Positions 40,301-49,100 of a stretch of 64,000 nucleotides of DNA are shown here, one piece after another (position 1 is the first letter of the stretch; the number at the start of each line of letters is the position of its first letter). The stretch covers positions 400,001 to 464,000 of the forward strand of contig JAODUP010000065.1 of the NCBI GenBank assembly GCA_025642065.1, read 5' to 3'. Made by a program: the position numbers and the translations under genes. This DNA comes from Paralvinella palmiformis. Taxonomy: Eukaryota; Annelida; Polychaeta; Terebellida; Alvinellidae. A model generated the notes under the pieces. It was given only the letters and a program-made list of their open reading frames with translations, had not been told where the DNA came from and made no database searches.

Positions 40301-40613
40301 AATATACATAATTTCATCACCTTAAATAGATTAATTATGGGATGATTGAAAATACTAAATATACAGACATAAAATAAATATGATTGCGTGTTTTGATTTG
40401 TTGTTGTTCTTGTTGATGAAAATGCTGAGACTTCATATGATGATAATGTCTTATAAAAGCTTGGTGTTACTGCAGTGATTATTTTATTGCTTGCAGTTTC
40501 TCATGCATGTCACGATGCTGGAGGATGACTTCATGCTAGCTGTGGAACGAACACCGTTAGCGATGCTCGAAACATTACCCGAGGCACTGAAACAGAAGAA
40601 ATTTGGAACTTAG
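15479..40613 (+). CDS. UTP4: UTP4 (cirhin), WD40 protein of the SSU processome, complete, 17 coding exons
   Basis: UTP4/cirhin is a nucleolar WD40 protein of the t-UTP (UTPA) subcomplex, needed for pre-rRNA transcription and early 18S processing. I assembled coding exons 15479-15582, 17202-17256, 17870-17989, 20623-20691, 22030-22114, 22363-22531, 25215-25290, 25556-25775, 27892-27974, 34278-34377, 34866-35026, 35173-35374, 36444-36550, 36914-37009, 37601-37783, 37915-37998 and 40497-40613. All phases agree, giving 2031 nt: 676 residues plus TAG, close to the 686 of human UTP4. The start MGEFRVHRVRFFEY and the end KQKKFGT match the family. WD-type strands show as IEIWNL, IRIWSL, TSFWNG, HLELWKLGST and VHIYSM. 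The start has G at -3 and G at +4, and an acceptor-like TTTACAG ends 2 nt before it, so a 5' UTR intron is likely; I did not find the first noncoding exon. Intron 15 has a GC donor. Intron 9 carries a Gypsy element and intron 6 a pogo-like remnant, yet the coding sequence is intact. Confidence 0.95.
15945..16235. repeat. AATTCC-rich dispersed repeat, copy A (UTP4 intron 1)
   Basis: Shares long stretches with 52510-52805, for example GATTGTCATGGAAGAAATA and GAGTAGGTACTC. The ends are rich in AATTCC/GGAATT. Family unknown. Confidence 0.7.
17335..17412 (+). repeat. SINE 3' fragment (family of 115-296)
   Basis: GGCCCATTTAGCCTACCGTG and the following GGCGTAAAACACCAAATC match the tail of the SINE at 1533-1716, then a short (ATC)n end. 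It lies in UTP4 intron 2. The tRNA-like head is absent. Confidence 0.65.
18000..18210 (+). repeat. tRNA-derived SINE, third family (UTP4 intron 3)
   Basis: The head AGTGGCTAGAGTACTGCATTG and B-box-like CAGGATTCAAATCG (about 18080-18093) are tRNA-like. The tail CAGGTGTGACCCCAGCAAC followed by AAACAAACCAATCACTCAC is shared with 27330-27365. Confidence 0.6.
18211..20622. other. UTP4 intron 3, remainder
   Basis: AT-rich intronic sequence. I see no ORF with family motifs and no repeat with defined ends. Confidence 0.5.
20915..20992 (-). repeat. tRNA-like SINE head (UTP4 intron 4)
   Basis: The minus strand reads CAGTAGTGTAGTGGATAGTG (A-box-like) then CCTGTGGAGCAGGGTGTTAT, resembling a D arm and anticodon arm. 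The B box is degenerate, so this is a SINE or tRNA pseudogene rather than a functional tRNA. Confidence 0.45.
22331..22360. repeat. (AT)n microsatellite abutting UTP4 exon 6
   Basis: About 15 AT units run directly into the AG acceptor at 22361-22362. The usual pyrimidine tract is replaced by the repeat. Confidence 0.9.
22600..23540 (-). pseudogene. pogo-like (POGK-type) transposase remnant in UTP4 intron 6
   Basis: On the minus strand an N-terminal DNA-binding segment, SLKRKRNSHDAQFKLKVIKF (about 23537-23478), resembles the Brinker/pogo-type helix-turn-helix. A DDE-domain start follows with NIDETPMTFDM and KTVTVKTTGSEKAHF (about 23030-22930). Several stops and frame changes separate these parts and the rest of the DDE domain is missing. 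A stretch of about 70 bases is present twice (22675-22745 and 22888-22957), suggesting rearrangement. The end matches the repeat at 9460-9520. Confidence 0.75.
23541..25214. other. UTP4 intron 6, remainder
   Basis: Beyond the pogo-like remnant this part of the intron holds an (AC)n tract near 23590 and AT-rich sequence. No further coding remnant is supported. Confidence 0.45.
26000..26275 (-). repeat. tRNA-derived SINE, fourth family (UTP4 intron 8)
   Basis: The minus strand begins GATGGCACAGTTAGTTAGAG (A box), then GGATTGCGGGTTCAACGG (B box at about 26197-26214). It ends with a tail near GGTACTTTACAGTATTATT on the plus strand (26009-26027). The missing acceptor-stem complement argues against a real tRNA. 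Confidence 0.65.
26280..27891. other. UTP4 intron 8, remainder
   Basis: Contains a SINE tail like that of 18000-18210 at about 27325-27365 and otherwise unassigned AT-rich sequence. Short frames lack recognisable motifs. Confidence 0.45.
28154..28450 (-). repeat. 3' LTR of the Gypsy element
   Basis: Nearly identical to 33951-34242. In element orientation it begins AACAATGTG directly after the purine-rich tract. It is the downstream LTR because gag lies at the other end of the element. Confidence 0.9.
28588..30533 (-). pseudogene. Gypsy integrase remnant
   Basis: The first frame (30533-29391) holds the end of RNase H, then an HHCC zinc-binding region (HDDIGHLG ... CDRCFKSK) and a catalytic core with the three acidic residues still visible: D in VSMDFLTLE, D in LQLHADRS and E in NGLTERMNRN. 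A frame change near 29400-29440 leads to the C-terminal domain (29400-28588), including RWEDELYTVLKQ and an acidic, Pro-rich tail. Despite readable catalytic residues the gene is split. Confidence 0.92.
30574..31745 (-). pseudogene. Gypsy reverse transcriptase and RNase H remnant
   Basis: In element order: the RT N-terminus (31745-31557, TGVVKHRINLQDETPFKQ), fingers and palm (31638-31327, VDFRQLNKRT and VLDMKSGYHQIEV), then in-frame stops at 31329-31327 (TAA) and 31290-31288 (TAG). The polymerase box at 31251-31240 reads YLED where the family has YxDD. The thumb and connection (FLGFAGYYRRFV) and RNase H start (VVHTDARFMGIGAVLYQ) follow at 31098-30574, with a stop soon after VVTDNNPL. Normal order, but inactive. 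Confidence 0.92.
32158..32565 (-). pseudogene. Gypsy aspartic protease remnant with altered active site
   Basis: The retropepsin-like segment contains LLDTESNVSTI at the active-site position and VLLGTNIL near the C-terminal conserved strand. The catalytic motif of the family is D-[TS]-G; here the glycine is glutamate, which should abolish activity. The frame is open across about 135 codons. Confidence 0.8.
32559..32822 (-). pseudogene. Gypsy nucleocapsid zinc knuckle remnant
   Basis: The frame contains CYRCGQLGHLQIGC, a CCHC zinc knuckle (C-x2-C-x4-H-x4-C) that binds element RNA during packaging. The knuckle itself is intact. The frame changes again before the protease. Confidence 0.85.
32838..33874 (-). 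pseudogene. Gypsy gag (capsid) remnant
   Basis: Two overlapping reading frames (33874-33455 and 33458-32838) read as one capsid-like Gag interrupted by a frame change near 33456. The second part is helix-rich (for example DTEDLMTLFYSAHQH and ATWGCRLEDLLYRAKQ), as in Gypsy capsids, and ends in a His/Ser/Asn-rich tract. Assignment rests on position between the 5' LTR and the zinc knuckle, and on general character rather than a diagnostic motif. Confidence 0.7.
33951..34242 (-). repeat. 5' LTR of the Gypsy element
   Basis: Matches 28154-28450 along its whole length. Its outer edge is only 35 bases before UTP4 exon 10 (34278), so part of the intron 9 acceptor region adjoins LTR sequence. Confidence 0.9.
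37999..40195. other. UTP4 intron 16, upstream part
   Basis: AT-rich. A SINE-like segment at about 39375-39560 has GGCTAGGGCACTGCGCTGC and a degenerate B box. A fragment near 38270-38310 (AAAGCACTCTTC ... AAAAGCGCTGTACA) looks like another SINE tail. No coding sequence is supported. Confidence 0.4.
40196..40366. repeat. 57-bp tandem repeat, three copies (UTP4 intron 16)
   Basis: Copies start at 40196, 40253 and 40310 and share CATCACCTTAAATAGATTAA and GATTGAAAATACTAAA. The second and third are nearly identical and the first differs at several positions. Confidence 0.9.
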
Positions 40614-42377
40614 ATGTAGTTGCTAATTTTACACTTAAGCTGTGTTTAAAACCTGTTTAAACAAAATTACCACTAACTTCACATCTTGAATACTTAATAC
40701 GTGTCACTGTTTGTTAATGTGGTACAGATGTGGGTGATCGAAAATTATGTTACAAACTTATGGTACAGATCACTTCAAGTGTTTTGTTTCATTACTGTGT
40801 AATGATTCTTGTAAAAAAAATAGTTTTGTGTTATGTAAGACAATTTGTTGCTTAATATGTCTAGGGAATATGTAGTGTCTGAAAGACGGCCAATCTATGC
40901 AACACCCTACAACATATACTGTATACCGATGTTATATTTATATATGCATGATTGTAATATGTATGTTGTAAAATAAATCCTTGTCTCATCCTGTCAGTGA
41001 TGAATGTTAATGAAAAATAAATGAAATACCAAGAATGTCTTTTGTCGTCTAACACTGATGTATTGTGATGTTAGTCATTTTTTATTAGTAAAATATTGAA
41101 ACGAATTTCTGCCAGCCAATTGTTTTTCAAACAATTGAGGTGATAACACATTTTTTTCTGATGTTTGGCCATTAGCTGCACTTTTCTGAATTTATTGAAG
41201 GTGATGGTTGATTTAATCAGATATTCTGTTTTGTAGAGTTTAAATAATTAATATGGCTGAAACAAAATAATGAAACATGTAATTCTTTTGCTATGAATGG
41301 TTGTGCATGACTGGTGTTCTTTAGTCAGTTAATAGGGCTGTATATAGGACTATAGGGATTTCTGCATATATGAAAAATAATCTGCAAAATCATTACTAAT
41401 GCTCATGGGTAGTGAATGAATCCTATCTGTGGAACACAAACGTTTTGAGGATTTGACATAATGTGATGAAGTCATTTAGATATCCTTCTTTTAATGATAA
41501 TCTACCAGTATTCTAGATTTTCAGCAGTTTATGGAATTAATATTCCAATGAAGATGAAATATTTAACCTTGTGGGACACCAGATAAACAGAACAGATAAA
41601 CTTCATAAACAGATATTCTCTTGTAAACTCATTCTAAAGAAGGTGGAAAGTACCAAAGTATGTCATCCTTTAGTGCTAAACTAAATATTTTAAATGTGTA
41701 CATACTTAATAATAATTTAAAATAAATTTGTTTAGTTGTGTTTGTTTTTTGTTCCTAACAGTCTATACCATATATGTTGTTTAATTAATAGATTTATTAA
41801 TAAAAACTTTATATGATATTTTACTTGTTTGTTGGTTTCTAGTTAAAGTCTACAACAAATTTGGAATCAAGCAAGATCAAGGTAACAGCATGGTTCCCAT
41901 CATATAACTTGTTTGTTGACAGAGAACTATATGAATCAGGCAACAAGTGACAACTTTCATACAAGCTGTAAATGGAAGGAAGCATGAAGTCGATAGTATA
42001 AGTTGTTGCAAGTAAAACACTATTTTCCCCTATTAAAGTATTTGCAAACTGTAAATATTATAGAATATATCCTTAACTTTTTCTAACTGTAAATCATTGG
42101 TATGTGACTAACTGATAGTACTTGGACACGTTTACTGAACACATATTAAATATAAATTCCACTCATTCACTACCTTTCATATACTAGATTTATATTACAT
42201 ATCTCCACAGAACATATATGACTGACATATTAACAAATTTTATATATATATATATATATAATATAATAGCAACACGTGACCCTTAGACTATCAGTAGAGG
42301 CTCAGATTAATTATTAATTTCCAGAACATTTTACACTACCAGTGACTGAGTGAGTGTTCAAATAGTGTATATAAAAA

Positions 42378-42409
<32 letters not shown>

Positions 42410-42900
42410 TGGCAAGATCCTGTACTTTGTCAAAATAAAGTACTTGTTTAAGTTGAGATACACGTAATACAGTAACGTAATTGGGTTTTTGACGTGAAGT
42501 AAACGTAATCACGGTAATGCCCTAAACATGCCTTCCGATGTATTTTTTTTTATTACATTTACACATCTTTATATTCGCAATGTGATTGTATTAAAAATAT
42601 TTCTAGCCTTTTGTTATTGTTAATTTATTTATTTCATGTCCTTTTATTATGACGTAGATTAGCGACATGACGTAACGTAACTGGACTGTTCACCGCAGAA
42701 AATAACAAAAATTGATCTAATTTCGCGCCAAATATATATTAGGCACGTGACTGGTATATTTCTGTAATTATATTATTATCATTAAAATTTATTATTTTAT
42801 TTAACACCCTTAATAAGAAGCAGCATAAATTGCCAACTATAACTATTTTGATAATAATTATTTAATTTATAAACTGCTTTTAAAGAAAATAATATTTAAC
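40614..42900. other. Intergenic region between UTP4 and CNOT1
   Basis: This holds the UTP4 3' UTR followed by AT-rich sequence with no convincing ORF. (AT)n tracts lie at about 42241-42260 and 42383-42410. The last 200 bases contain candidate CNOT1 promoter motifs. I see no RNA gene or other coding exon here. Confidence 0.6.
40972..41021 (+). terminator. Polyadenylation signals of UTP4
   Basis: Two AATAAA hexamers lie at 40972-40977 and 41016-41021, about 360 and 400 bases after the UTP4 stop codon. Either could direct 3' end formation. The exact cleavage site cannot be read from sequence alone. Confidence 0.6.
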
Positions 42901-42952
42901 GTACATTTCCGGTTATTTCCGCAGCCGACCGTGCGATTCCAACATGGCGGCT
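42721..42952 (+). promoter_or_regulatory. Candidate CNOT1 promoter (E2F-, E-box-, ETS- and YY1-like motifs)
   Basis: Seen in sequence: TTTCGCGCC (E2F-like) at 42721-42729, CACGTG (E-box) at 42744-42749, TTCCGG (ETS-like) at 42907-42912, and AACATGGCGGC (YY1-like) at 42941-42951. The YY1/ETS pairing at a start site is common in animal housekeeping promoters. No TATA box stands out. The first coding ATG of CNOT1 is about 165 bases beyond the YY1-like site, with no intron obvious between. The transcription start is inferred, not seen. Confidence 0.55.
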
Positions 42953-43119
42953 ATGTTGGGTTATTTGTGCATCGTGTCGGTTTACCTATTTTGGACAGAC
43001 GTTGTGTAATACTGGCTGGATTGGCATACGGAACTGTTTTCCAGAGAAGTGTTTTATGTGGTGTTCATGAAAGCTTCAAAGAAATTTGAGGCTTTCAAGG
43101 CTTGCGAATGAAATTATGA
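42944..43119 (+). promoter_or_regulatory. Four short uORFs in the CNOT1 5' leader
   Basis: If transcription starts at or before the YY1-like site, the leader contains uORFs at 42944-43009 (21 codons plus stop), 43056-43070 (MWCS), 43067-43111 (14 codons plus stop) and 43108-43119 (MKL). The last uses a stop that overlaps the main ATG as ATGA. None is in frame with CNOT1. The first ATG lies inside the YY1-like motif, so its presence in the mRNA depends on the exact start site. Confidence 0.5.
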
Positions 43120-46100
43120 ATCTTGATTCGTTGTCTTTAGCGCTATCTCAAATCAGTTATTCAGTGGCAAATTTAACAAAGAAAAATTACAAATCAGCTG
43201 TTGCTGAGATATCTTATGTAAGTATCGCATCAGCTGTGATTCATCTGTTTGTTACATGATAATCTATTAACTTATTATTCCTTTGTAGCGCGCATTTGTT
43301 TATACCTTTTCAGCATTTTAAGATCTGTAGTGTAAGTTGTAGACTGTAGTCTAGTCTGAAATTGCTTAATTGTGAAAAATAAGTTTTAATGGTAGAGTTA
43401 GCTGCTTAGTAGTTGTATACAACGTTTAATTATGGAAGTTGTCATGTAGTAGAGTGTTGGAAACTTTTAGACCTTAGCCTAGGCTTAGACCTCTAGCATA
43501 AAGTTTACGAAATGGTTACTTATCCAAGCATCAGAACCCTGTATCTCAGGGTTATAGGTCCGAGCACTCAAAAGACAATGCGCATCCACCAATTATTCCT
43601 TGTTGGCTATTACTTCCGCTTAAATATGGCGGCTGAGCACACAGTAGTTACCCTTACATTTAGGTTGAAAGTAGAAGATGCCTTTAGATAGTTTTGAAGG
43701 AGGTACAGACGAAAATCAAAGAAATAGAAGAGAGAACAACTGTGCTGCTTTACAGATAATCAGGGTTCCCACATTTCCTAGAAAACCTGAACTAATTCAC
43801 TTTCCAGGTCCTGGAAATGTCCTTGGATTTTAAAATACTGCCTTTAATAGTATTAGTATACCATTATATTTCCTTGACTGAAGGAACCATAAATACTGCA
43901 TTTGTTATAAATGTCAGACTTTCTTTTTAATCTGATTATAATGCCTATTAATAGACTTTTAATCTAATATTTTTATTAACCACTAGTAGCAGTAATTACA
44001 GCTAAGCTCCCGTCACTGATACAAGCAGATAAACAACTAAAAACGATCATGATTTATAATAACATTGATGAACATGGTTCTGATGCTGAATGCTCAGAAC
44101 TTTATCACCGACAAACACAATTCCGATGCTCGGCTTGCTGTTCTGCATCTGAGTACCGGAAAAGCCAAAACTAGACACACACGCATAGAGTGCTCGGACC
44201 TTTATCATCAGCGAACACACGATTCCGATGCTCGGATACGTAACAACAGCCTAAAGTTTATTAAACATCTAACAAAATTATGCATATAATAATATTGTGT
44301 CTTTTTCGTGGTGTCCAGATTCAGAGCAGTGATCTGAACACAACAAAACTTGTTTGTCAATGGTAAATGTCTGAGTCCTGCAACCTTTTTACACCCAGCA
44401 TCAGAAGTGACAGTGTATTGTAGATTCAAACAAATTTCCTGTAGAAATGCGATGACGTATTTCTGAGTGAAATTGATATTTTCACTCGCATGCCAATGAA
44501 TAATGAAAAGTTCATTCACATCAGGGTACTGAGGCCTTACTTTCTATCACCTTAGAAAGAAACAAAATTTTCTTATAAAATCATGGCAAAATGTATAATT
44601 TTGGAACTTTTCAAGTGATCCACATTAATTTTATATCACTGGAATCATACGTAGAAGATTTATACAAATAAACAAGTTATATTTCCTAATTATTTAGTTA
44701 AAGATCATTTTCGTAACGAATAAGTATTTATTTCAATCTTTTAATGTATACATATTGTAGTTTTACCATGTATAATACATATATAGAAACTGGGGGACCA
44801 ATGTAGCAGAAGCTGTCTTCCCATTGACCCTTAACTAATCATAAGTAAATTTGTCAACTCAAAAACTATCCTGTTGGTGTATCTGCAACTATGGTCATGT
44901 GTAATTGACATAGGCTTAGCCAGGAGTCATGCAGCTGTGTTTTCCACAGCCAGATGAGCCACGTGCAATCAAAGTTTTAATATTGAACTATGTGTTTAAT
45001 ATATATATATATATATGTGTGTGCGTGTATTCCCCATCTCCAGTAATATATAACACCTGAACAAGTCAGTGTGTGTCATTTAATATGATCATCAGATCAG
45101 TTATAGCTGACAATAACTGTTTCATCTTTAATTTATTATAAACTGATAAAATTGTTTTTCAGCTCACAACACAGCACAAAGTTGAGGCTTCCAGGCATCT
45201 ATTTCGGTGCCTATTTTCTCACGTCGACTTCACTGGGGATGGTAAAAGTAGTGGAAAAGACTTCCATCAGGTATTTATGACGTACTCTGTCGTTTTTATG
45301 ACTTTAAAGTGTAGAAAGGTTACAAAGAGCTGTTTGGTACACATTTTGTCTGGAACAAATATCTGTTTAATTTTCTTTACCCTTGAAACAGATACAGTTT
45401 TTAACCCAGGAGTTGTCAACTTTGATATCGAAGCCTAATTTTGTTTCAACACTCTGCTACGCTGTTGATAATCCTCTGCATCACCAAAAGGTAAGAAGTG
45501 TGAGGTCTCGTCACATAAAATCATTATACGTCTGATACATAATATAGTTTTGGCAGTTATAACCAATTCGCTATTGGTTCACTAATTAGTTAGTATGTTA
45601 ATCTATATCTTCCTGTGTTAATTGTCTAATTTTTTTATTTTTAGACTCTCAAATCCACAGGCCACCTCCTTCCCCAACTCAGTCGTGTACTAAAACTTAC
45701 TCGTGTCCAGGAAGTAGGTGTGGGACTAGCACTGCTGAATTCATCCAGTTCAGAGACGGTGGCACACGCTGCACAGTTTGTACGCCAGAAGCTACCCCAT
45801 CTACTGAATTTGTATATTGATGCTGGTAAGTAACCTGTAAACATTTTAGTATCTGTGTACGAGATTACTGTCTGTCACATGGTTTTAAACCTTAGAAAAC
45901 AGATATAAATGTGCACAAGAATGCACTTCTGCCAAAAGCATTTTCATGATACTATCTTATTTATGCAAATAATTACTAGGTGTAGTGGAAAGATTAGTGG
46001 TGCATATATTGAAGCCATGTTAAATAATTTATTGGTTGCATGTAATATATAAACCTGTATTTTTCCTTCTTCTTGATTGATGTTTATATACAATGACAGG

Positions 46101-49100
46101 GTTTTATTTACTACTGGTCTGAGCCATTTTTTATGTTTGATTACATGTGACATTATCCTCAGAAATGTGAATATCAGGAGCATTTAGTCTGAAGCATTTC
46201 CTGGTTGTGTATGTTAGTGGTGTCAAGAATGTGCAATGGGTGGTGTGAAATCTATGTTTTAGTCAAAGAATGAAGTGATCAGTCAGAAGAAAAACACTTA
46301 TTTTGATGATGTAATATTAGTAGTGCAAGCAATATTAATATAGCCTTGTATCAGCTATATGAGTATATAGTTAGAACAATTTATGTAAATATCAAGCTAG
46401 TATCAGCGGTCTTATTTAATGGGTGATATGAATAATTTAGATCGTTAAGGATGTTCATTTTGTTAATTGAACAATTGTGAATAGCCTGTCTGACCTGATT
46501 TAATAAGGTTAAGATAATCATGCAAATCTAACTAATGTTGAACCTGGATCAGTTTCAAATTATTTTGGTGTATATATATCTTGTTATCCATGTGTGCAAG
46601 AAAATAGTACCATGGTGTTGTTATGTTAAACTAGCAGTACTAAGGATGTAATATATGCAGCATGAGTTTTTTACATTTTAGCAATAATCTCTGCACCACA
46701 TAGATTTGTCTTGTCTTTTTTAGATTCCAGTGGGAGTCAAGAAGTTGGTCTTCAGGATACACCTATAGAAGTCTTACATCTGCTGCTGACCCATCTCTTC
46801 CAGGGAAAAGAAAGATTTGGCATTTCTCGTGAACAGAAGGAAGCCTTTCTTAAACTTCTTCGAAAAGGTGAATAATTTTGCCATTTCTAAAGATGGCATC
46901 ATTATCTTGGTATTAGAGAATGACATGTGTATTTTCTGTGTCATCTCTGTGTAACTTCATTAATTACCATTTTTTAAACACTTTTGTTGTAGATTTTCCT
47001 CCAGATCGTGTGCCTGCCATTCTTTCACCACTGCTCTACCCTGCAGCTGGAGACATTGGATTGGACAAGCTTAACCCTTCTGCTGTTAACATGCCTAAAG
47101 GAATGGTTAGTACGAACAGTATCAACAAATATTCTATCCTGTTTTCTGATATTAAGTGCAGTCTAACTAGACTAATCCTGACACCTTGATGTCTACTATG
47201 ACTTATAAGAACATGTTTTTAGTGCATCTATAATTGAAACCATTGCTAGATTTTAGTATAATAAATACCTTATCAGCAGATCTGATCTTTTGCGATATTG
47301 GTTACAAGTAGCCAAGTATAAACGTGTTCATTCAGAAATACCTAAAGATGTGAAAACTGAGTGTGTATTAATGCACACATGTAATTTGACAAACAGAATC
47401 AGTCAGTTAAGGTTAGTATATATATATATATATATATTACAGATGGAGGGATCTCTGGCTGAAATGATCATGGAAGTTGGCTACATCTGTACATCAAGGT
47501 CAGTATAACTCCAGCATTAAACACAGCCATCTTGCTTTATAAAGCAGGCTTTACATCCCTGATGTAATTTACTGTTCAATTCTTGTTTAAACAGTGATTA
47601 GATAGTTTTTTAAATTCTGTTTGTGTGTCTTAGCTCGGATCTAATTTATTTTTTGATTATGGAATAATTACTAAATGTTTCGATATTTGAGGGAATCATA
47701 TTTGAAAAGGCTTCCAGTATAACAACTAGAAGGTTTGCTATACTTTAGAAACTGAGAATGCTCCGAAGCCGAATTGGTAACGCAGTTTGCCATAAACCTC
47801 TGGAACTGTGTTTCTGATCTTCGCTTAGTGAAGTGAAGTTTATTTTCAATTTCCAACAAATCATTGTACTATAATAATATTAATACATAGAGTATATGAA
47901 AAGCTTTCACAGGGTCAGCAAAAAAGGGAAATTGAACCAGTCTAGCCTGGGCTGTCTTCCCATTGACCGCTTAAAAATCAATAATAAAATATATGAAGGT
48001 GTCGCATCACTGGCCGTCACAAGTGGGGGGTGTTGGTGGTGTGGGGTCGATGAGTGTTAATATTCAAAAATAGATTATGTCTTGAGGAGGCTTCACCACT
48101 TGGCTCAATTAAGCCATTATATTTAAAACAACTGTGTTTAAATTTTATTTAAACATTATGAAATTTGTTTGTGCTGAAAACCATAGTTGCATTGGACCTT
48201 TGTAAAAAGTTCTTGTATATTATAGAATATTCTTATACATCATAACAATGTGCTCTGGTGTTTTGTTTTTTTGAAACAGTTAAGAATGATATAACGATGA
48301 GCAGTATTCTTGACTGATGAGAAAGAGACGGTAGTTGGTTTATATTTATTTATATTCTAGTGTCGATGAGTGCCGGAACACGCTTGTGCTGTTCGGTGTA
48401 AGGGAAATAAATGCTGCGTCTGTGGCTCGTGTTTTGGGAATGATGTCAAGAACAACGACGGGGCTGCTGGATCCAGTACAAGTACAGGTTTGCAACTTTA
48501 CATCAATACAAATCTAATTTGTTCATCCTACAAGCAATAATTGTAGCCACTGAATAGTTTGTTACACTGACACTTGTAGCAGAATAGGTTTCATAATTAT
48601 AACATTTATTAAAGGGCCAGCTATTTGTTAATATCAAGATTCTTCATTGTGACTCAATCTCTCAATTAATGCTTTTGTTCAGAAGGTAAATAGTTGGCAA
48701 ATATAACAATTTGCATGGTAAATGCATCAGTGATCTTTACTGAAGTAATTCACCAGGCTGTTCAGCCAATAATTAATTGCTATTCAGGTGTTGACTAGAT
48801 TGGTGCATTAGTTCCAAAAATGTAATTGGTATATTTTTCATTAGACACTAGGTAGCCATGGCAACAGCACCTGGGGCGAGAGTAAAGAGAAGCCAGAGTC
48901 TGGAGGACCAACCACGTGGAATGTTGATGTGTTTGTCCAAGTAGTGAAAGACCTGGTAAGGCAACCGATGTCTTATCACTGAATAACATGTTTTCTATTT
49001 GTGGGTTTGTAACATAGTGTATACAGGTGCCAGCTGTATGAATTGAATGACTCGGATCTCATTTTCTCAGCTCACAACATTGGGAGGGGGTGTTTGTTAA

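Noticed and set aside
40196..40366. CRISPR-like regular repeats
   Set aside because: Directly tandem 57-bp units without unique spacers.
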